Position numbers and translations under genes: made by a program. From the NCBI GenBank assembly GCA_014381825.1, contig JACNKX010000061.1:62001-126000 (forward strand): 64,000 nt of DNA, read 5' to 3'. This document shows, piece after piece, positions 25,863 through 34,562 of this stretch. A model generated the notes under the pieces. That model was given only the letters and a program-made list of their open reading frames with translations, was not told the DNA's origin and made no database searches. Within the stretch, counting starts at the first letter, position 1, and the number at the start of each line of letters is the position of its first letter. The stretch comes from Planctomycetota bacterium. Its GTDB lineage: Bacteria; Planctomycetota; Planctomycetia; Pirellulales; Pirellulaceae.

Positions 25863-27035
25863 TTAGATAGCAGATGCTGCGATTTCGCTCACCGCTTGAA
25901 TCGCTCTGTCGACATGTTCGTGTGTGGTAAAAGCGCCGACGCTGAATCGCACCGTACCACCGCAATCACGCGTGGATAACTTCTCATGCATTAACGGTGC
26001 ACAGTGAAAGCCGCTCCTCACTTGAATTGAGTAGGCGGTGTCGAGCATTGTCGCAACTTCTTGCGGATCGTAACCCTCGATGTTGATGCTGACTACCCCC
26101 ACTCGCTGCTTGGCATCGTGCGGGCCGTAGATCGTGACGTTGTCGAGCGAAAGGAAGCCATTTAGCAGTCGCGAGGTTAGCTCTTGTTCATGTAGTGCGA
26201 TGTGTTTCACTCCGCGCTCGGTGAGATAGGTTAATGCGGCTCCCAATCCAACGATACCGGGAACGTTGTGGTTGCCGGATTCGTACTTGTCCGGCATTGT
26301 CATCGGCTGATAGTCGGTCTCGCTCAATGTCCCTGTCCCGCCTTGCCGAGTCGCGTGTAGATACGCTTCGACTCCGGGCGCGACGTAGAGGACGCCCGTT
26401 CCTAAAGGGCCGAGCAACCCTTTATGTCCCGGTGCTGCGATCAGGTGAGCGCGCAGTTCGATTGCGTTCAGCGGCACATGACCCAGCGATTGGGCTGCGT
26501 CAATCAAAAACCGAATGCCACGCGAATTGGCAATTCTTCCGATGGTCTCCGCCGGTTGGATCGCACCCGTCACGTTGGAAGCTTGTGTAAGAACAAACAG
26601 TTTTGTGTTGCTGTTGACGGCAGCCTCGAAAGCCGTCGCGTCGACGATCCCGCTCGCGCCGCATTCGACTCGAGTCACTGTGACATCACGATTCTTCTCA
26701 AGCTGCCGGAGCGGTCGTAATACCGAATTATGTTCGCACACCGTCGTGACAACATGATCGCCCGCGCGCAACAAGCCGTGCAGCGCCAAATTCAAGGAGT
26801 CCGTTCCGTTCGATGTAAAGATAATACGCTTTGAGTCTGAAACGCCGATGAGATCTGCGATTTGCTTGCGAGATTCGCTCACTAGTCGCTCGACTTCAAT
26901 CGCCTCGCCGTAAGTGCCACGGCCGGCCGGTGCCCCGTTCTTCCGCATATAGCGGTCTACCGCATCATAAACCGCCGCAGGCTTCGGCCAACTGGTCGCG
27001 GCATTGTCCAAATAGATGCGGTTGGTCGGCGGCAT
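25863..27035 (-). CDS. Cysteine desulfurase-like PLP enzyme (class V aminotransferase fold)
   Basis: The 390-residue product begins IYLDNAATSWPKPAAVYDAV, the opening of the cysteine desulfurase family. The catalytic set is present: His102 stacking on PLP, Asp179, the Schiff-base lysine Lys205 in APGHKGLLG and a candidate persulfide cysteine Cys345 in RSGFHCAPLMHE. It removes sulfur from cysteine to form a protein persulfide. It lies 33 bases after moaA in the moaD-moaE-moaA run, so it may supply the sulfur for the MoaD thiocarboxylate; this is inference from context. Other class V enzymes such as selenocysteine lyases are less likely. Confidence 0.88.
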   Translation of the reverse strand: MPPTNRIYLDNAATSWPKPAAVYDAVDRYMRKNGAPAGRGTYGEAIEVERLVSESRKQIADLIGVSDSKRIIFTSNGTDSLNLALHGLLRAGDHVVTTVCEHNSVLRPLRQLEKNRDVTVTRVECGASGIVDATAFEAAVNSNTKLFVLTQASNVTGAIQPAETIGRIANSRGIRFLIDAAQSLGHVPLNAIELRAHLIAAPGHKGLLGPLGTGVLYVAPGVEAYLHATRQGGTGTLSETDYQPMTMPDKYESGNHNVPGIVGLGAALTYLTERGVKHIALHEQELTSRLLNGFLSLDNVTIYGPHDAKQRVGVVSINIEGYDPQEVATMLDTAYSIQVRSGFHCAPLMHEKLSTRDCGGTVRFSVGAFTTHEHVDRAIQAVSEIAASAI

Positions 27036-27068
27036 AACAATACGATCAGGCAGGGGAACTTACGGTCG

Positions 27069-28070
27069 CTAGCCGCCGATTTGGTACATCGCTCGGTCGG
27101 GCCTTACGAAGTTCGGCGAATCGATGCCATGGCCAGGTTTCTTTGCGCGGATGCAGTCACGAAGCAATTCGACGAGTTGTTCGTCGCTGCCACCTCCGCG
27201 CATGATCTCCCTTGCATCCCATTCGGCGATCGAGAACAGACAGTTCCGCATCTTCCCTTCAGCCGTGATGCGAAGTCGGTTGCAAGCGTTGCAGAACGGT
27301 TGCGTCACGGGGTTAATGAAGCCGATGACACCGATACCGTCCGCGAAACGGAAGTCGCTGGCTGGCTGACTTGGATCCTTTCGTTCGATTGCTACCAGCG
27401 GGCAGAATGCTTCTTCAAGAGCTTCGCGAATCTCGCTTCCCGAAAGAACTTGATCGTCGCACCAGTTATTCTCTGCGTCGAGTGGCATGAACTCAATGAA
27501 GCGGAGTTCTAATTCGTGTTGTCTCGCGAACTCACCAAGCGGAACGATCTCTTCCTCGGTGATTCCTCGGATGGCTACGGCGTTCAGGCGGATCTTTTCG
27601 AAGCCGATTCGCTGTGCCGCGAATATGCCCTCGAGAACGCGGTCGAGTCCCTGACGTCGTGAGATTCGTTCGAACGTTTCTTCTCGAAGTCCGTCGAGAC
27701 TGATATTCAATCGCTGCAAGCCAGCTTCCTTCAAGGCGACTACATGATCGGCGAGCAATACACCATTTGTCGTCATGGCAATATCGCGGATGCCGGGGAC
27801 GGAAGCGAGTTCCCGAATCAGATTGGGCAGTTCCGCTCGAACCAAGGGCTCCCCACCGGTGATCCGCAGTTTATCGACGCCGAGTGATGCAGCAACGCGC
27901 GTGAAACGAACAATTTCCTCGAACGTTAGGATCTCGACACGAGGTTTAAACTGAACGTTTTCATTCGGCATACAGTAAAAACAGCGAATGTTGCACCGAT
28001 CAGTAACGCTGATTCGTAAGTTATTGTGGACGCGTCCAAGTGTATCGACGAGTATTCTTGAATCAGTCAT
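27069..28070 (-). CDS. moaA: GTP 3',8-cyclase (molybdenum cofactor step 1)
   Basis: MoaA is a radical-SAM enzyme that, with MoaC, turns GTP into cyclic pyranopterin monophosphate. The 333-residue product has the N-terminal SAM cluster Cys26, Cys30, Cys33 (CNIRCFYC), KLRITGGEPLVR, the second cluster CNACNRLRITAEGKMRNC and the C-terminal GG needed for activity. Its start overlaps the moaE stop (ATGA). moaC is not in the window and must lie elsewhere. Confidence 0.96.
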   Translation of the reverse strand: MTDSRILVDTLGRVHNNLRISVTDRCNIRCFYCMPNENVQFKPRVEILTFEEIVRFTRVAASLGVDKLRITGGEPLVRAELPNLIRELASVPGIRDIAMTTNGVLLADHVVALKEAGLQRLNISLDGLREETFERISRRQGLDRVLEGIFAAQRIGFEKIRLNAVAIRGITEEEIVPLGEFARQHELELRFIEFMPLDAENNWCDDQVLSGSEIREALEEAFCPLVAIERKDPSQPASDFRFADGIGVIGFINPVTQPFCNACNRLRITAEGKMRNCLFSIAEWDAREIMRGGGSDEQLVELLRDCIRAKKPGHGIDSPNFVRPDRAMYQIGG

Positions 28071-28534
28071 TCGGCTTTATCGATCGGTTGCTTTGGCGGA
28101 GACGGTCGAATCTGTGTTGTCTCAATCATGGGATGGACCCATTCAGTTGTTCCATCGGCCCAATTCTCTTGCTTCCAGATTGGCACAACCTCCTTGAGCG
28201 TGTCAATAAGCCACTTGCCAGCTTCGAACGCATCTTCGCGATGTGCGGAGCTAACTCCAATGGCAACACTTGCCTCTCCAAGCTGCAACTGTCCGATTCG
28301 ATGCACAATAGCTGTTGCGACGAGGGGCCAGCGCTCGTGAGCCTCGGCATCAAGTTCCGTAAGTTGTTTTTTGGCCATATTGGCATAGCATTCATAATTT
28401 AACGAAAGCGTCTGGCGCCCATCGGTAAACTCGCGTGTTGTGCCAAGGAACAGAACGACGGCACCGGCTTGCGTCGAACTGACTTGCCGAAGCACTTCTT
28501 GTGTGTCGATCGGTTTTTCAGTGAGCTTGATCAT
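28067..28534 (-). CDS. moaE: Molybdopterin synthase catalytic subunit
   Basis: MoaE uses thiocarboxylated MoaD to add the dithiolene sulfurs to the pterin. The 155-residue product has AGAVVLFLGTTREFTDGR, LSLNYECYANMA, HRIGQLQLGEASVAIGVSSA and PIWKQENWADGTTEWVHP, all family motifs. The ATG at 28534 (MIKLTEKPID) is preferred over an in-frame TTG four codons upstream, which lacks a ribosome-binding site. It lies between moaD and moaA. Confidence 0.95.
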   Translation of the reverse strand: MIKLTEKPIDTQEVLRQVSSTQAGAVVLFLGTTREFTDGRQTLSLNYECYANMAKKQLTELDAEAHERWPLVATAIVHRIGQLQLGEASVAIGVSSAHREDAFEAGKWLIDTLKEVVPIWKQENWADGTTEWVHPMIETTQIRPSPPKQPIDKAE

Positions 28535-28565
28535 GTTGTGGTCCAAGTCGCTGAGCGAAAAACGA

Positions 28566-28811
28566 CTAGCCGCCGGAGACCGGCGGAATGAGGGCGATCT
28601 CGGAATCTACAGGGACAGCCGCGTCGTTACGAACATACTCCGTATCGATCGCAATCATCGCTCGCTGGATGACGTCACGCAACTGAACGTGTTGGTCGCT
28701 GATCGCATCTCGGAGGACGAGAACGGTCGCATCATCGGGCAGCTCAACCGAGACCGTTTCCGAACCGGCGAGTTGTTTCGCGACGGCAAACAATTTAACT
28801 TTGACTTTCAC
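28566..28811 (-). CDS. moaD: Molybdopterin synthase sulfur carrier subunit
   Basis: The 81-residue ubiquitin-fold product ends in the obligatory Gly-Gly (PPVSGG), which is adenylated and thiocarboxylated. The N-terminal MKVKVKLFAVAKQLAGSETV and IALIPPVSGG end match MoaD. The start is GTG and overlaps the stop of the upstream FAD/Fe-S dehydrogenase gene (GTGA). moaE follows 31 bases downstream. Confidence 0.94.
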   Translation of the reverse strand: MKVKVKLFAVAKQLAGSETVSVELPDDATVLVLRDAISDQHVQLRDVIQRAMIAIDTEYVRNDAAVPVDSEIALIPPVSGG

Positions 28812-31780
28812 GTTACGATCAACTCCTCACCGCGCGTCGTAAGTAATCGACCAAGTTCCGGCATCAACCCATAGGATAGCGCTAGCAGCTTTAGCGGGTG
28901 AATCGTCGGCTTCGTCGTGCCCTGTTCCATTTGAATCTTACACGCACTGCATTCGGTCGTTCCGACTTGGATCACCGGGTCGCGGAGAGCCGAAATAACA
29001 CCCCATCCCGCGCGTAAACTGCTGCGATAGTTGTCGCGTTTCAATCCGAAGGTGCCCGCCATTCCCGAACAGCCTTTGTCGATTCGTTTCAGTGAAATTC
29101 CTGGAATAAGCCGCAGGAGGTTCTCCCCCGGAGAGCCAACATCCAACGCTCGCATGTGGCACGGCAAGTGATAGCCAACAGTCGCGTTGACTGGGCTCAA
29201 GTCGAGCTCCAAGTGGCCTGTCTGGTGCATCTTCCACAAGTAATCGCAAGCGTCAGAAATGTTCTTTGCGACAAGCCGCACGTCATCGTCGTCTACGATA
29301 TTCGGATACTCGTGGTTCAGGCACAGCGTTGCAGAAGGCTCGGTCGTAACGATGTGATATCCCTGGCGAACGGCTTCGGCTAGCAGCGGTACGTTGCGGG
29401 CCGCGTATTTCCGTGCGGTGTCGACTGCGCCCACGGAAACCGCGGACATACCTGATGGAACTTGTTTCGGCGGGACATAGACCGCGACGCCATTGTGGCG
29501 CATGATATTAACAAATGCGTTGGCCAACTCGACGTCAAACCAATTTGCATAGACGTCGACGAAGTACAAAACCTTGCGCCCTTCGAAGCGGCCTTGTCGC
29601 GTAAGTCGCTGTCGCTGGGCGTCTCGCATGAATGTTCTTGTCGCAAATTTCGGCAGCTTTCGCCCTTGCGCAATTCCGACTGTCTTTTCCATCAGCCAAC
29701 GCATGGCTCGATTGCCAAACGCCCAATTCGTCAGCGTGGCAAAACTACTGCCGATCTGACACATCCTATCGAGACGGGTAAACAGCGACTCGGTAGGCCG
29801 CAAGCCGTTCGTAGCGACGTATTGTGCTTTCGCTTCCAAGACGAGCTTTGGAATATCGACATTGGCGGGGCATTCCAGGCGACACTGATGACAATTCACA
29901 CAGAGATCCGCGACGGCCTTGAGATGTTCCTTGGATAGCTCCTCCGAATTGAGTCGGCCGGTCAGGACCGCACGAATTAAATTCGCCTTTGCCCGCGGGG
30001 AAGCCTCTTCGCGTGGGGCAAAACGAAAGATCGGACACATCCGTTCTTCGGGCGACTCGGTTCGGCAACGCCCACAGCCGTTGCATATGCGAGCTGCGAG
30101 AGCAACGTCGTCCTCTTCCCAAATGATTTGAAGCTTAACCGGTTGGAACTCTGGGAGATCCTCTGGTCCGACTGTTTCGGTTTCGGCGGCAAAGGATTCC
30201 GCAGTTGCAGCGACAACTGGCCGTAAGTTCTTGCTGGGCGGCTGCGGCGCGTCGGCAACGACCTTGCCGGGATTGAAGATGTTCTGCGGGTCGAAGATCC
30301 GCTTGACCGAACGAAAGACTTCGTACAGTTCACCGTGTTGCTTTTGAGCAAACCAAGTTCGGCTTAGGCCATCGCCATGCTCACCGCTGATTGTCCCTCC
30401 GACTTTGAGCACTTCTTCGTAGAGGTCTTGTGCAAGACCTTGCATCTTTCGAATGTCGTCCGGATTCGCAAGATCGAGGAACGGTCGAATATGCAACTGA
30501 CCATGTACGGCGTGTGCAAATAAAGTAGCAGTGACTTGATGCGCCTTCTGAACATTCTGGATCGTGACCAAGAAGTCGGGGAGCACATGCGGAGGGATCG
30601 CGATGTCTTCGACGAGCGGGATCGGACGGGTCGAGCCGCGTAGGCGATGCAGACGCGGAACAACTCGCCGCGCTAAATGCCAGTAGAGGTCGCGTTCTTC
30701 TTTATCCATCGTCATGCGCGAATCGAAGGCGAGCCGCTTGCGACGCTGGACACGGTTGATCACTTGCTTCAATCGTTCTCGTAACTCGTTCGCATCGTCC
30801 CCACACTGCTCGACTAATAACATCGCTTCCGCATCGCGTGGAATGATTAAATCAAAGCGGACATCGACTTCGCGTGAAATCGTCAGCAACCGCCGATCCA
30901 TCAAATCACAAGCACTCACGCCCATCGTCGAAAGCAGCAGTGCCGCTTGCGCCGCGTTCTCCAAACGGTCAAAGAACAGCAAGACGACACCGCGGTGCTT
31001 GGGCCTCGGATCGATGCGAACGGTGGCCTCAGTAATTAAGCCGAGCGTCCCTTCGGAACCAACGATCAAGTCGGCGAGACGGAGTTGATCGTCTTGTAAG
31101 ACGTCGTAGACGTGGTAGCCCGAGCGATTCACAAAGGACTTAGGCTGTCCCCGCGTAATCTCGTCTTGATGACGCTGAAACAAATCGACGAGTCGCCGGA
31201 CGATTTCACCGCGTCGCGAGTCTGCATCCGGTTTGTTGATCGGAATGTTCTCGGCTTCAATCACAGAACCATCGGCGAGGACCACCTGCATACGCTCGAC
31301 GCGTCCGCGAGCCGATCCGTACTGCGGCCAATGGCTCCCGCTACCATCGAGCGCTAAGACGCTTCCCATCGTTGTCACACTTCTTGTGGCAGGATCGGGG
31401 CCGAATAGCCGTCCATACGGATAAAGCGCTCGGTTGAGTTGGGCATGAACGATACCCGGTTGGATGCGAATGCGGTCGTCACTGACTTCAAGAACTCGCC
31501 GCATGTAGTACGAGAAATCGAGTACCAATCCGGTGCCGAGCGACTCGCCGGCAACACCCGTTCCCGCGCCGCGGGCATGAATGGGCAGTTCGTTCTCGGC
31601 GGCGTATTGAACGCACGCGACGACGTCCGACAACCCACGAGGACGCACAACGCCCAGCGGGCGGATCTCGTAGATGCTTGCGTCGCTCGCATACATCTGG
31701 ACGAAGACATCGTCACAGCGGACGTCGCCATCGATCAAGCCACGAAGATCAGCCTGAATGCGTTCGCGTTCCTTGTCCAT
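28808..31780 (-). CDS. FAD-linked oxidase / Fe-S reductase fusion (YdiJ/GlcD-GlcF type)
   Basis: The 990-residue product joins a VAO-type FAD domain (about 35-480, with HARGAGTGVAGESLGTG and VTTMGSVLALDGSGS), two 4Fe-4S motifs (CNGCGRCRTE at about 560 and CVNCHQCRLECP at about 624) and C-terminal CCG modules (LPCHMRALDVG, CSGMAGTFG and ECSACKIQME). Relatives oxidise D-2-hydroxy acids such as D-lactate, glycolate or D-2-hydroxyglutarate, passing electrons to the respiratory chain. The exact substrate is unknown. Overlap with moaD and tight spacing to the upstream zinc-ribbon gene (12 bases) place it inside the pterin/molybdopterin operon, although it is not itself a molybdoenzyme. Confidence 0.92.
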   Translation of the reverse strand: MDKERERIQADLRGLIDGDVRCDDVFVQMYASDASIYEIRPLGVVRPRGLSDVVACVQYAAENELPIHARGAGTGVAGESLGTGLVLDFSYYMRRVLEVSDDRIRIQPGIVHAQLNRALYPYGRLFGPDPATRSVTTMGSVLALDGSGSHWPQYGSARGRVERMQVVLADGSVIEAENIPINKPDADSRRGEIVRRLVDLFQRHQDEITRGQPKSFVNRSGYHVYDVLQDDQLRLADLIVGSEGTLGLITEATVRIDPRPKHRGVVLLFFDRLENAAQAALLLSTMGVSACDLMDRRLLTISREVDVRFDLIIPRDAEAMLLVEQCGDDANELRERLKQVINRVQRRKRLAFDSRMTMDKEERDLYWHLARRVVPRLHRLRGSTRPIPLVEDIAIPPHVLPDFLVTIQNVQKAHQVTATLFAHAVHGQLHIRPFLDLANPDDIRKMQGLAQDLYEEVLKVGGTISGEHGDGLSRTWFAQKQHGELYEVFRSVKRIFDPQNIFNPGKVVADAPQPPSKNLRPVVAATAESFAAETETVGPEDLPEFQPVKLQIIWEEDDVALAARICNGCGRCRTESPEERMCPIFRFAPREEASPRAKANLIRAVLTGRLNSEELSKEHLKAVADLCVNCHQCRLECPANVDIPKLVLEAKAQYVATNGLRPTESLFTRLDRMCQIGSSFATLTNWAFGNRAMRWLMEKTVGIAQGRKLPKFATRTFMRDAQRQRLTRQGRFEGRKVLYFVDVYANWFDVELANAFVNIMRHNGVAVYVPPKQVPSGMSAVSVGAVDTARKYAARNVPLLAEAVRQGYHIVTTEPSATLCLNHEYPNIVDDDDVRLVAKNISDACDYLWKMHQTGHLELDLSPVNATVGYHLPCHMRALDVGSPGENLLRLIPGISLKRIDKGCSGMAGTFGLKRDNYRSSLRAGWGVISALRDPVIQVGTTECSACKIQMEQGTTKPTIHPLKLLALSYGLMPELGRLLTTRGEELIVT

Positions 31781-31792
31781 GAGCGCCCTAAA

Positions 31793-32269
31793 CTACCCCT
31801 TTGAGTGGACCGCTTGGCTCTCGGCAAGACGAATCGCTTGCTGGCGATACTTCTCATGCGTTTCAAGGCTAAACGCTGCGTGATCGTCCAAATGCGGAAG
31901 ACCGCGATATTCGGTGCTGCATCGATAGCATTGCAGCAAGTTGCCGACTGTGAAATACAAGTATAAGTCTAGCAGTGCAGCAGCGAATAGAATTCCGTAC
32001 GCCGTGTACCACATGTAATACGCCCAAGCGATTGCGCTCGCGGTAGCTGCGACGACGACTACGAACACGCCAATCCGCTGTGAGAAGTTCTTCCGAATGA
32101 ACAACTCTTTACAGCCGCAGACCAAACACTCGTCCAAGGCGTCCTCTCGTGGAGCCTCAGCCGAAGTCGTTTGCTTCCAATCGCATTCGGGACACGTGAC
32201 AGCAGTTTCCAGCGCGAGCGGGATACGGCTCGTGTGATCACACTCGGGACACGCAAAAGTAATGTTCAT
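31793..32269 (-). CDS. Zinc-ribbon membrane protein of unknown function
   Basis: The 158-residue product has four cysteine clusters: C7/C10, C26/C29, C48/C51/C53 and C114/C117, consistent with one or two zinc ribbons, and two membrane helices at about 66-86 and 90-108 lying before the last pair. No family is recognised. The frame is open up to 32593, but that part lies in the upstream membrane-protein gene; the ATG at 32269 starts directly with the first zinc motif (MNITFACPECDH). It sits between the eight-helix membrane protein and the FAD/Fe-S dehydrogenase with short gaps, so it may act with them. Confidence 0.8.
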   Translation of the reverse strand: MNITFACPECDHTSRIPLALETAVTCPECDWKQTTSAEAPREDALDECLVCGCKELFIRKNFSQRIGVFVVVVAATASAIAWAYYMWYTAYGILFAAALLDLYLYFTVGNLLQCYRCSTEYRGLPHLDDHAAFSLETHEKYRQQAIRLAESQAVHSKG

Positions 32270-32316
32270 CGATCGTTTTACTGCACCGTGCAACCTACTC
32301 GGAAACCCAACTTCCA

Positions 32317-33108
32317 TCATAAGGGATAGAGGTAGTCGACCGACAGTAGCAGCGAGGTTAGTTCGCCCAGGAATGCAAGAATAACGCCTGCGTAAAGGAT
32401 GCCGGTGGCGCTCTGTGTGTTGGGGACCTTTAACGTGTACCAAGTCATCAGCGAGAGCGTGAACGTGCCCAGCAGTCCCGACAGCCAGCGGAAGGTCACA
32501 AAGATCCAAAACACCGTATCGAGAGGCTGTGCCGATGTCGCTTGCATTGCCAGCCCTGTACCGCTGACAAAAGTTCGAGCCACGATTGCACACGCCATGA
32601 GGATCACAAGCCGCTTTAACGGCAGTAACTCCATTGTCGGTGTATTCAGGTACCAGTGTCCAAGAAACATCGCGGACAACGTGACACCCATCAGCAAGCC
32701 GCTCGAGCCAAGATCCAGCATCGCGAGGGTGATACCGAGCGATGTCTTCGTGCCAGCCCAGGGCGTTGCAAACGCGGCGGCTATAAGTGCGCCCGTCGCA
32801 ACGAGGACAATTACCGCAGTTCCCAAATCTGTCTTCTCATAGAGCCAGATTACCGATCCAACGTAGCAGAGGACTCCCAGAGCAATGGCCAGTCCAAGCG
32901 GTATTCGCCAGTTCGTGAGTACACCGGCGAGAGCTTCCGTCTGTGAATAGACAGCGAGCGCCGCGAATGTATTGAGCCCCATTAAGACCCAAAGATGGAC
33001 GCGATAGAAGCCGCTCGATACGTGCTTGGGCGGCGTGATCGCCATGGCGAGGGCAACGCCGAACGTCAGTCGAAAGACGAATTGTATCAGCAGTTGCGAG
33101 AATCCCAC
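32317..33108 (-). CDS. Polytopic membrane protein of unknown function
   Basis: The 263-residue product is almost wholly hydrophobic, with about eight predicted helices and short loops. Points that may matter are HVSSGFYRVHLWVLMGLN near residue 30 and a central GHWYLNTPTMELLPLKRL (about 150-167), where buried His, Trp and Tyr suggest a functional site. No family is recognised with confidence. It begins six bases after the folE stop and precedes the zinc-ribbon protein, so the three are probably one transcript. Confidence 0.82.
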   Translation of the reverse strand: MGFSQLLIQFVFRLTFGVALAMAITPPKHVSSGFYRVHLWVLMGLNTFAALAVYSQTEALAGVLTNWRIPLGLAIALGVLCYVGSVIWLYEKTDLGTAVIVLVATGALIAAAFATPWAGTKTSLGITLAMLDLGSSGLLMGVTLSAMFLGHWYLNTPTMELLPLKRLVILMACAIVARTFVSGTGLAMQATSAQPLDTVFWIFVTFRWLSGLLGTFTLSLMTWYTLKVPNTQSATGILYAGVILAFLGELTSLLLSVDYLYPL

Positions 33109-33114
33109 GCGTGC

Positions 33115-33774
33115 CTACCGCCTGTTGCCGTAAATGAGTTGCATGACTTCGGCACGCGACGACGAGTTCGTGCGGAACAGCCCTTTCATCGCCGACGTCA
33201 CGCACAAGCTGCCCGGTTTTCTTACGCCGCGCATCGTCATGCATGAGTGAGTCGCTTCCACAACAACGCCGACTCCTTTCGCGTCAAGTTCGCTTTCCAT
33301 CAAGCTTGCGATCTCTTCTGTCATACGTTCTTGCACTTGCGGGCGATGCGAAACGCTTTCGACAACACGAGCCAACTTGCTCAGACCGAGAACTCTGCCG
33401 TTCGGGATGTAGCCGATATGAGCTTTGCCCATGAAGGGCAAGAGGTGGTGTTCGCACATGCTGTTGAAGCTGATGTCACGTACCACAACGACCTCGTCGT
33501 ACTTCTCGGTGAACACCTTCTTTAAGTGAACGCGCGGGTCGTCATGCAAGCCGCTGAACAGTTCGGCGTACATCCTCGCCACGCGAGCCGGTGTCTCAAG
33601 CAGGCCTTCTCGATCTGGATCCTCGCCTACCGCGAACAAGATCTCGCGGACGGCATTTTGCAGTCGCTGCATATCGACCGGTGAAGTTGGTGCACTACTG
33701 GGACAGCCAGGTTGGTCGTCGCTCTCTCCATCGATAGTGCCTATTTCCGCCTTCGTCATTTCGCTGTCTGGCAT
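33115..33774 (-). CDS. folE: GTP cyclohydrolase I
   Basis: FolE converts GTP to 7,8-dihydroneopterin triphosphate, the first step to folate and tetrahydrobiopterin and also to queuosine. The 219-residue product has zinc ligands Cys107 and His110 in [18 protein letters not shown] and Cys178 in [10 protein letters not shown], plus [14 protein letters not shown]. The ATG at 33774 has GAAGG upstream; the open frame beyond it has no support. It is the first gene of the compact run that leads to moaD-moaE-moaA. Confidence 0.95.
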   Translation of the reverse strand: MPDSEMTKAEIGTIDGESDDQPGCPSSAPTSPVDMQRLQNAVREILFAVGEDPDREGLLETPARVARMYAELFSGLHDDPRVHLKKVFTEKYDEVVVVRDISFNSMCEHHLLPFMGKAHIGYIPNGRVLGLSKLARVVESVSHRPQVQERMTEEIASLMESELDAKGVGVVVEATHSCMTMRGVRKPGSLCVTSAMKGLFRTNSSSRAEVMQLIYGNRR

Positions 33775-33917
33775 CGATCGCCTTCGTCTTAAATGTGAGT
33801 GGTAGTCAGCAGTTGCGCTGGTTGACGCCGGGGATACTGGAAGCACTGCGGCAAACTGCAAAGTTCATCGTAGAAGGGCGATTTCAACCGGTCAAGGACG
33901 CCAAGCATGACTCGTCG

Positions 33918-34562
33918 TCAGTCGCCTGGCGAGTTCGCATTACGAATATCGCTCGAAGAAATATCGTGGCGAAACACTTCCTCGCTCACCTCGCAACAAA
34001 TCATTCGTAGCGGCCCAGGGAGATCTAGGTGACTGAGTGTTTGAAAACCGTCACTCGTCGTCCGACCGAACACGAGGAACTGCGCACCGGCATCGGCGAT
34101 TGTCTCCAGTGCCCGATCGCGTCGTGACACCTCGTCACGGTAGTAACTCACTTCTGCGATTCGTAAGATAGTATCCACGCCAACGACGAATCGCACGCCA
34201 CCGAATAGCTCCACTTTCTGAACAAAGGTCGCTGTGCGAGTGATCCAGACATTGCGGCAATTCTCAAATTGCGAAAGCCTTCGTTCAATCGACGCGAAGT
34301 CTAACGAAGCTTTGTCGACGTTCTGAACAGAAAGCTCGAAGTCGACCGGAGTACCATAGACTTCTTCGGCCAGCTTCGCGATCTGGTGATGGCCGTCATG
34401 GAGCGGATTGAAGGCTCCTGGGAAGAGCAACGACGTAGCGGGTCTATCCTGAAAACTCGCAGTACCGCGAACCAGTACCGCCCCACGTTCGCCTTGATGC
34501 AATCGCTCGATGGCCGCTTGGAGATCAAGTCTTGATTCACCCGAACTCTCTCTAGTCGTCAT
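33918..34562 (-). CDS. Nucleotidyltransferase of the NadD/NMNAT type
   Basis: The 214-residue product has the nucleotidyltransferase signature FPGAFNPLHDGHHQIA (about residues 47-62) and the C-terminal ISSSDIRN, equivalent to the ISSTxIR motif. Together these fit NMN/NaMN or pantetheine-phosphate type adenylyltransferases. The adjacent NMN amidase gene, overlapping by 11 bases, makes NaMN adenylyltransferase the best guess. An N-terminal extension of about 45 residues precedes the fold. The substrate is not proven by sequence. Confidence 0.78.
   Translation of the reverse strand: MTTRESSGESRLDLQAAIERLHQGERGAVLVRGTASFQDRPATSLLFPGAFNPLHDGHHQIAKLAEEVYGTPVDFELSVQNVDKASLDFASIERRLSQFENCRNVWITRTATFVQKVELFGGVRFVVGVDTILRIAEVSYYRDEVSRRDRALETIADAGAQFLVFGRTTSDGFQTLSHLDLPGPLRMICCEVSEEVFRHDISSSDIRNANSPGD

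Noticed and set aside
32270-32593. N-terminal extension of the zinc-ribbon protein
   Set aside because: The region codes for the end of the upstream membrane protein in another frame, and the extension is His/Arg-rich without pattern.
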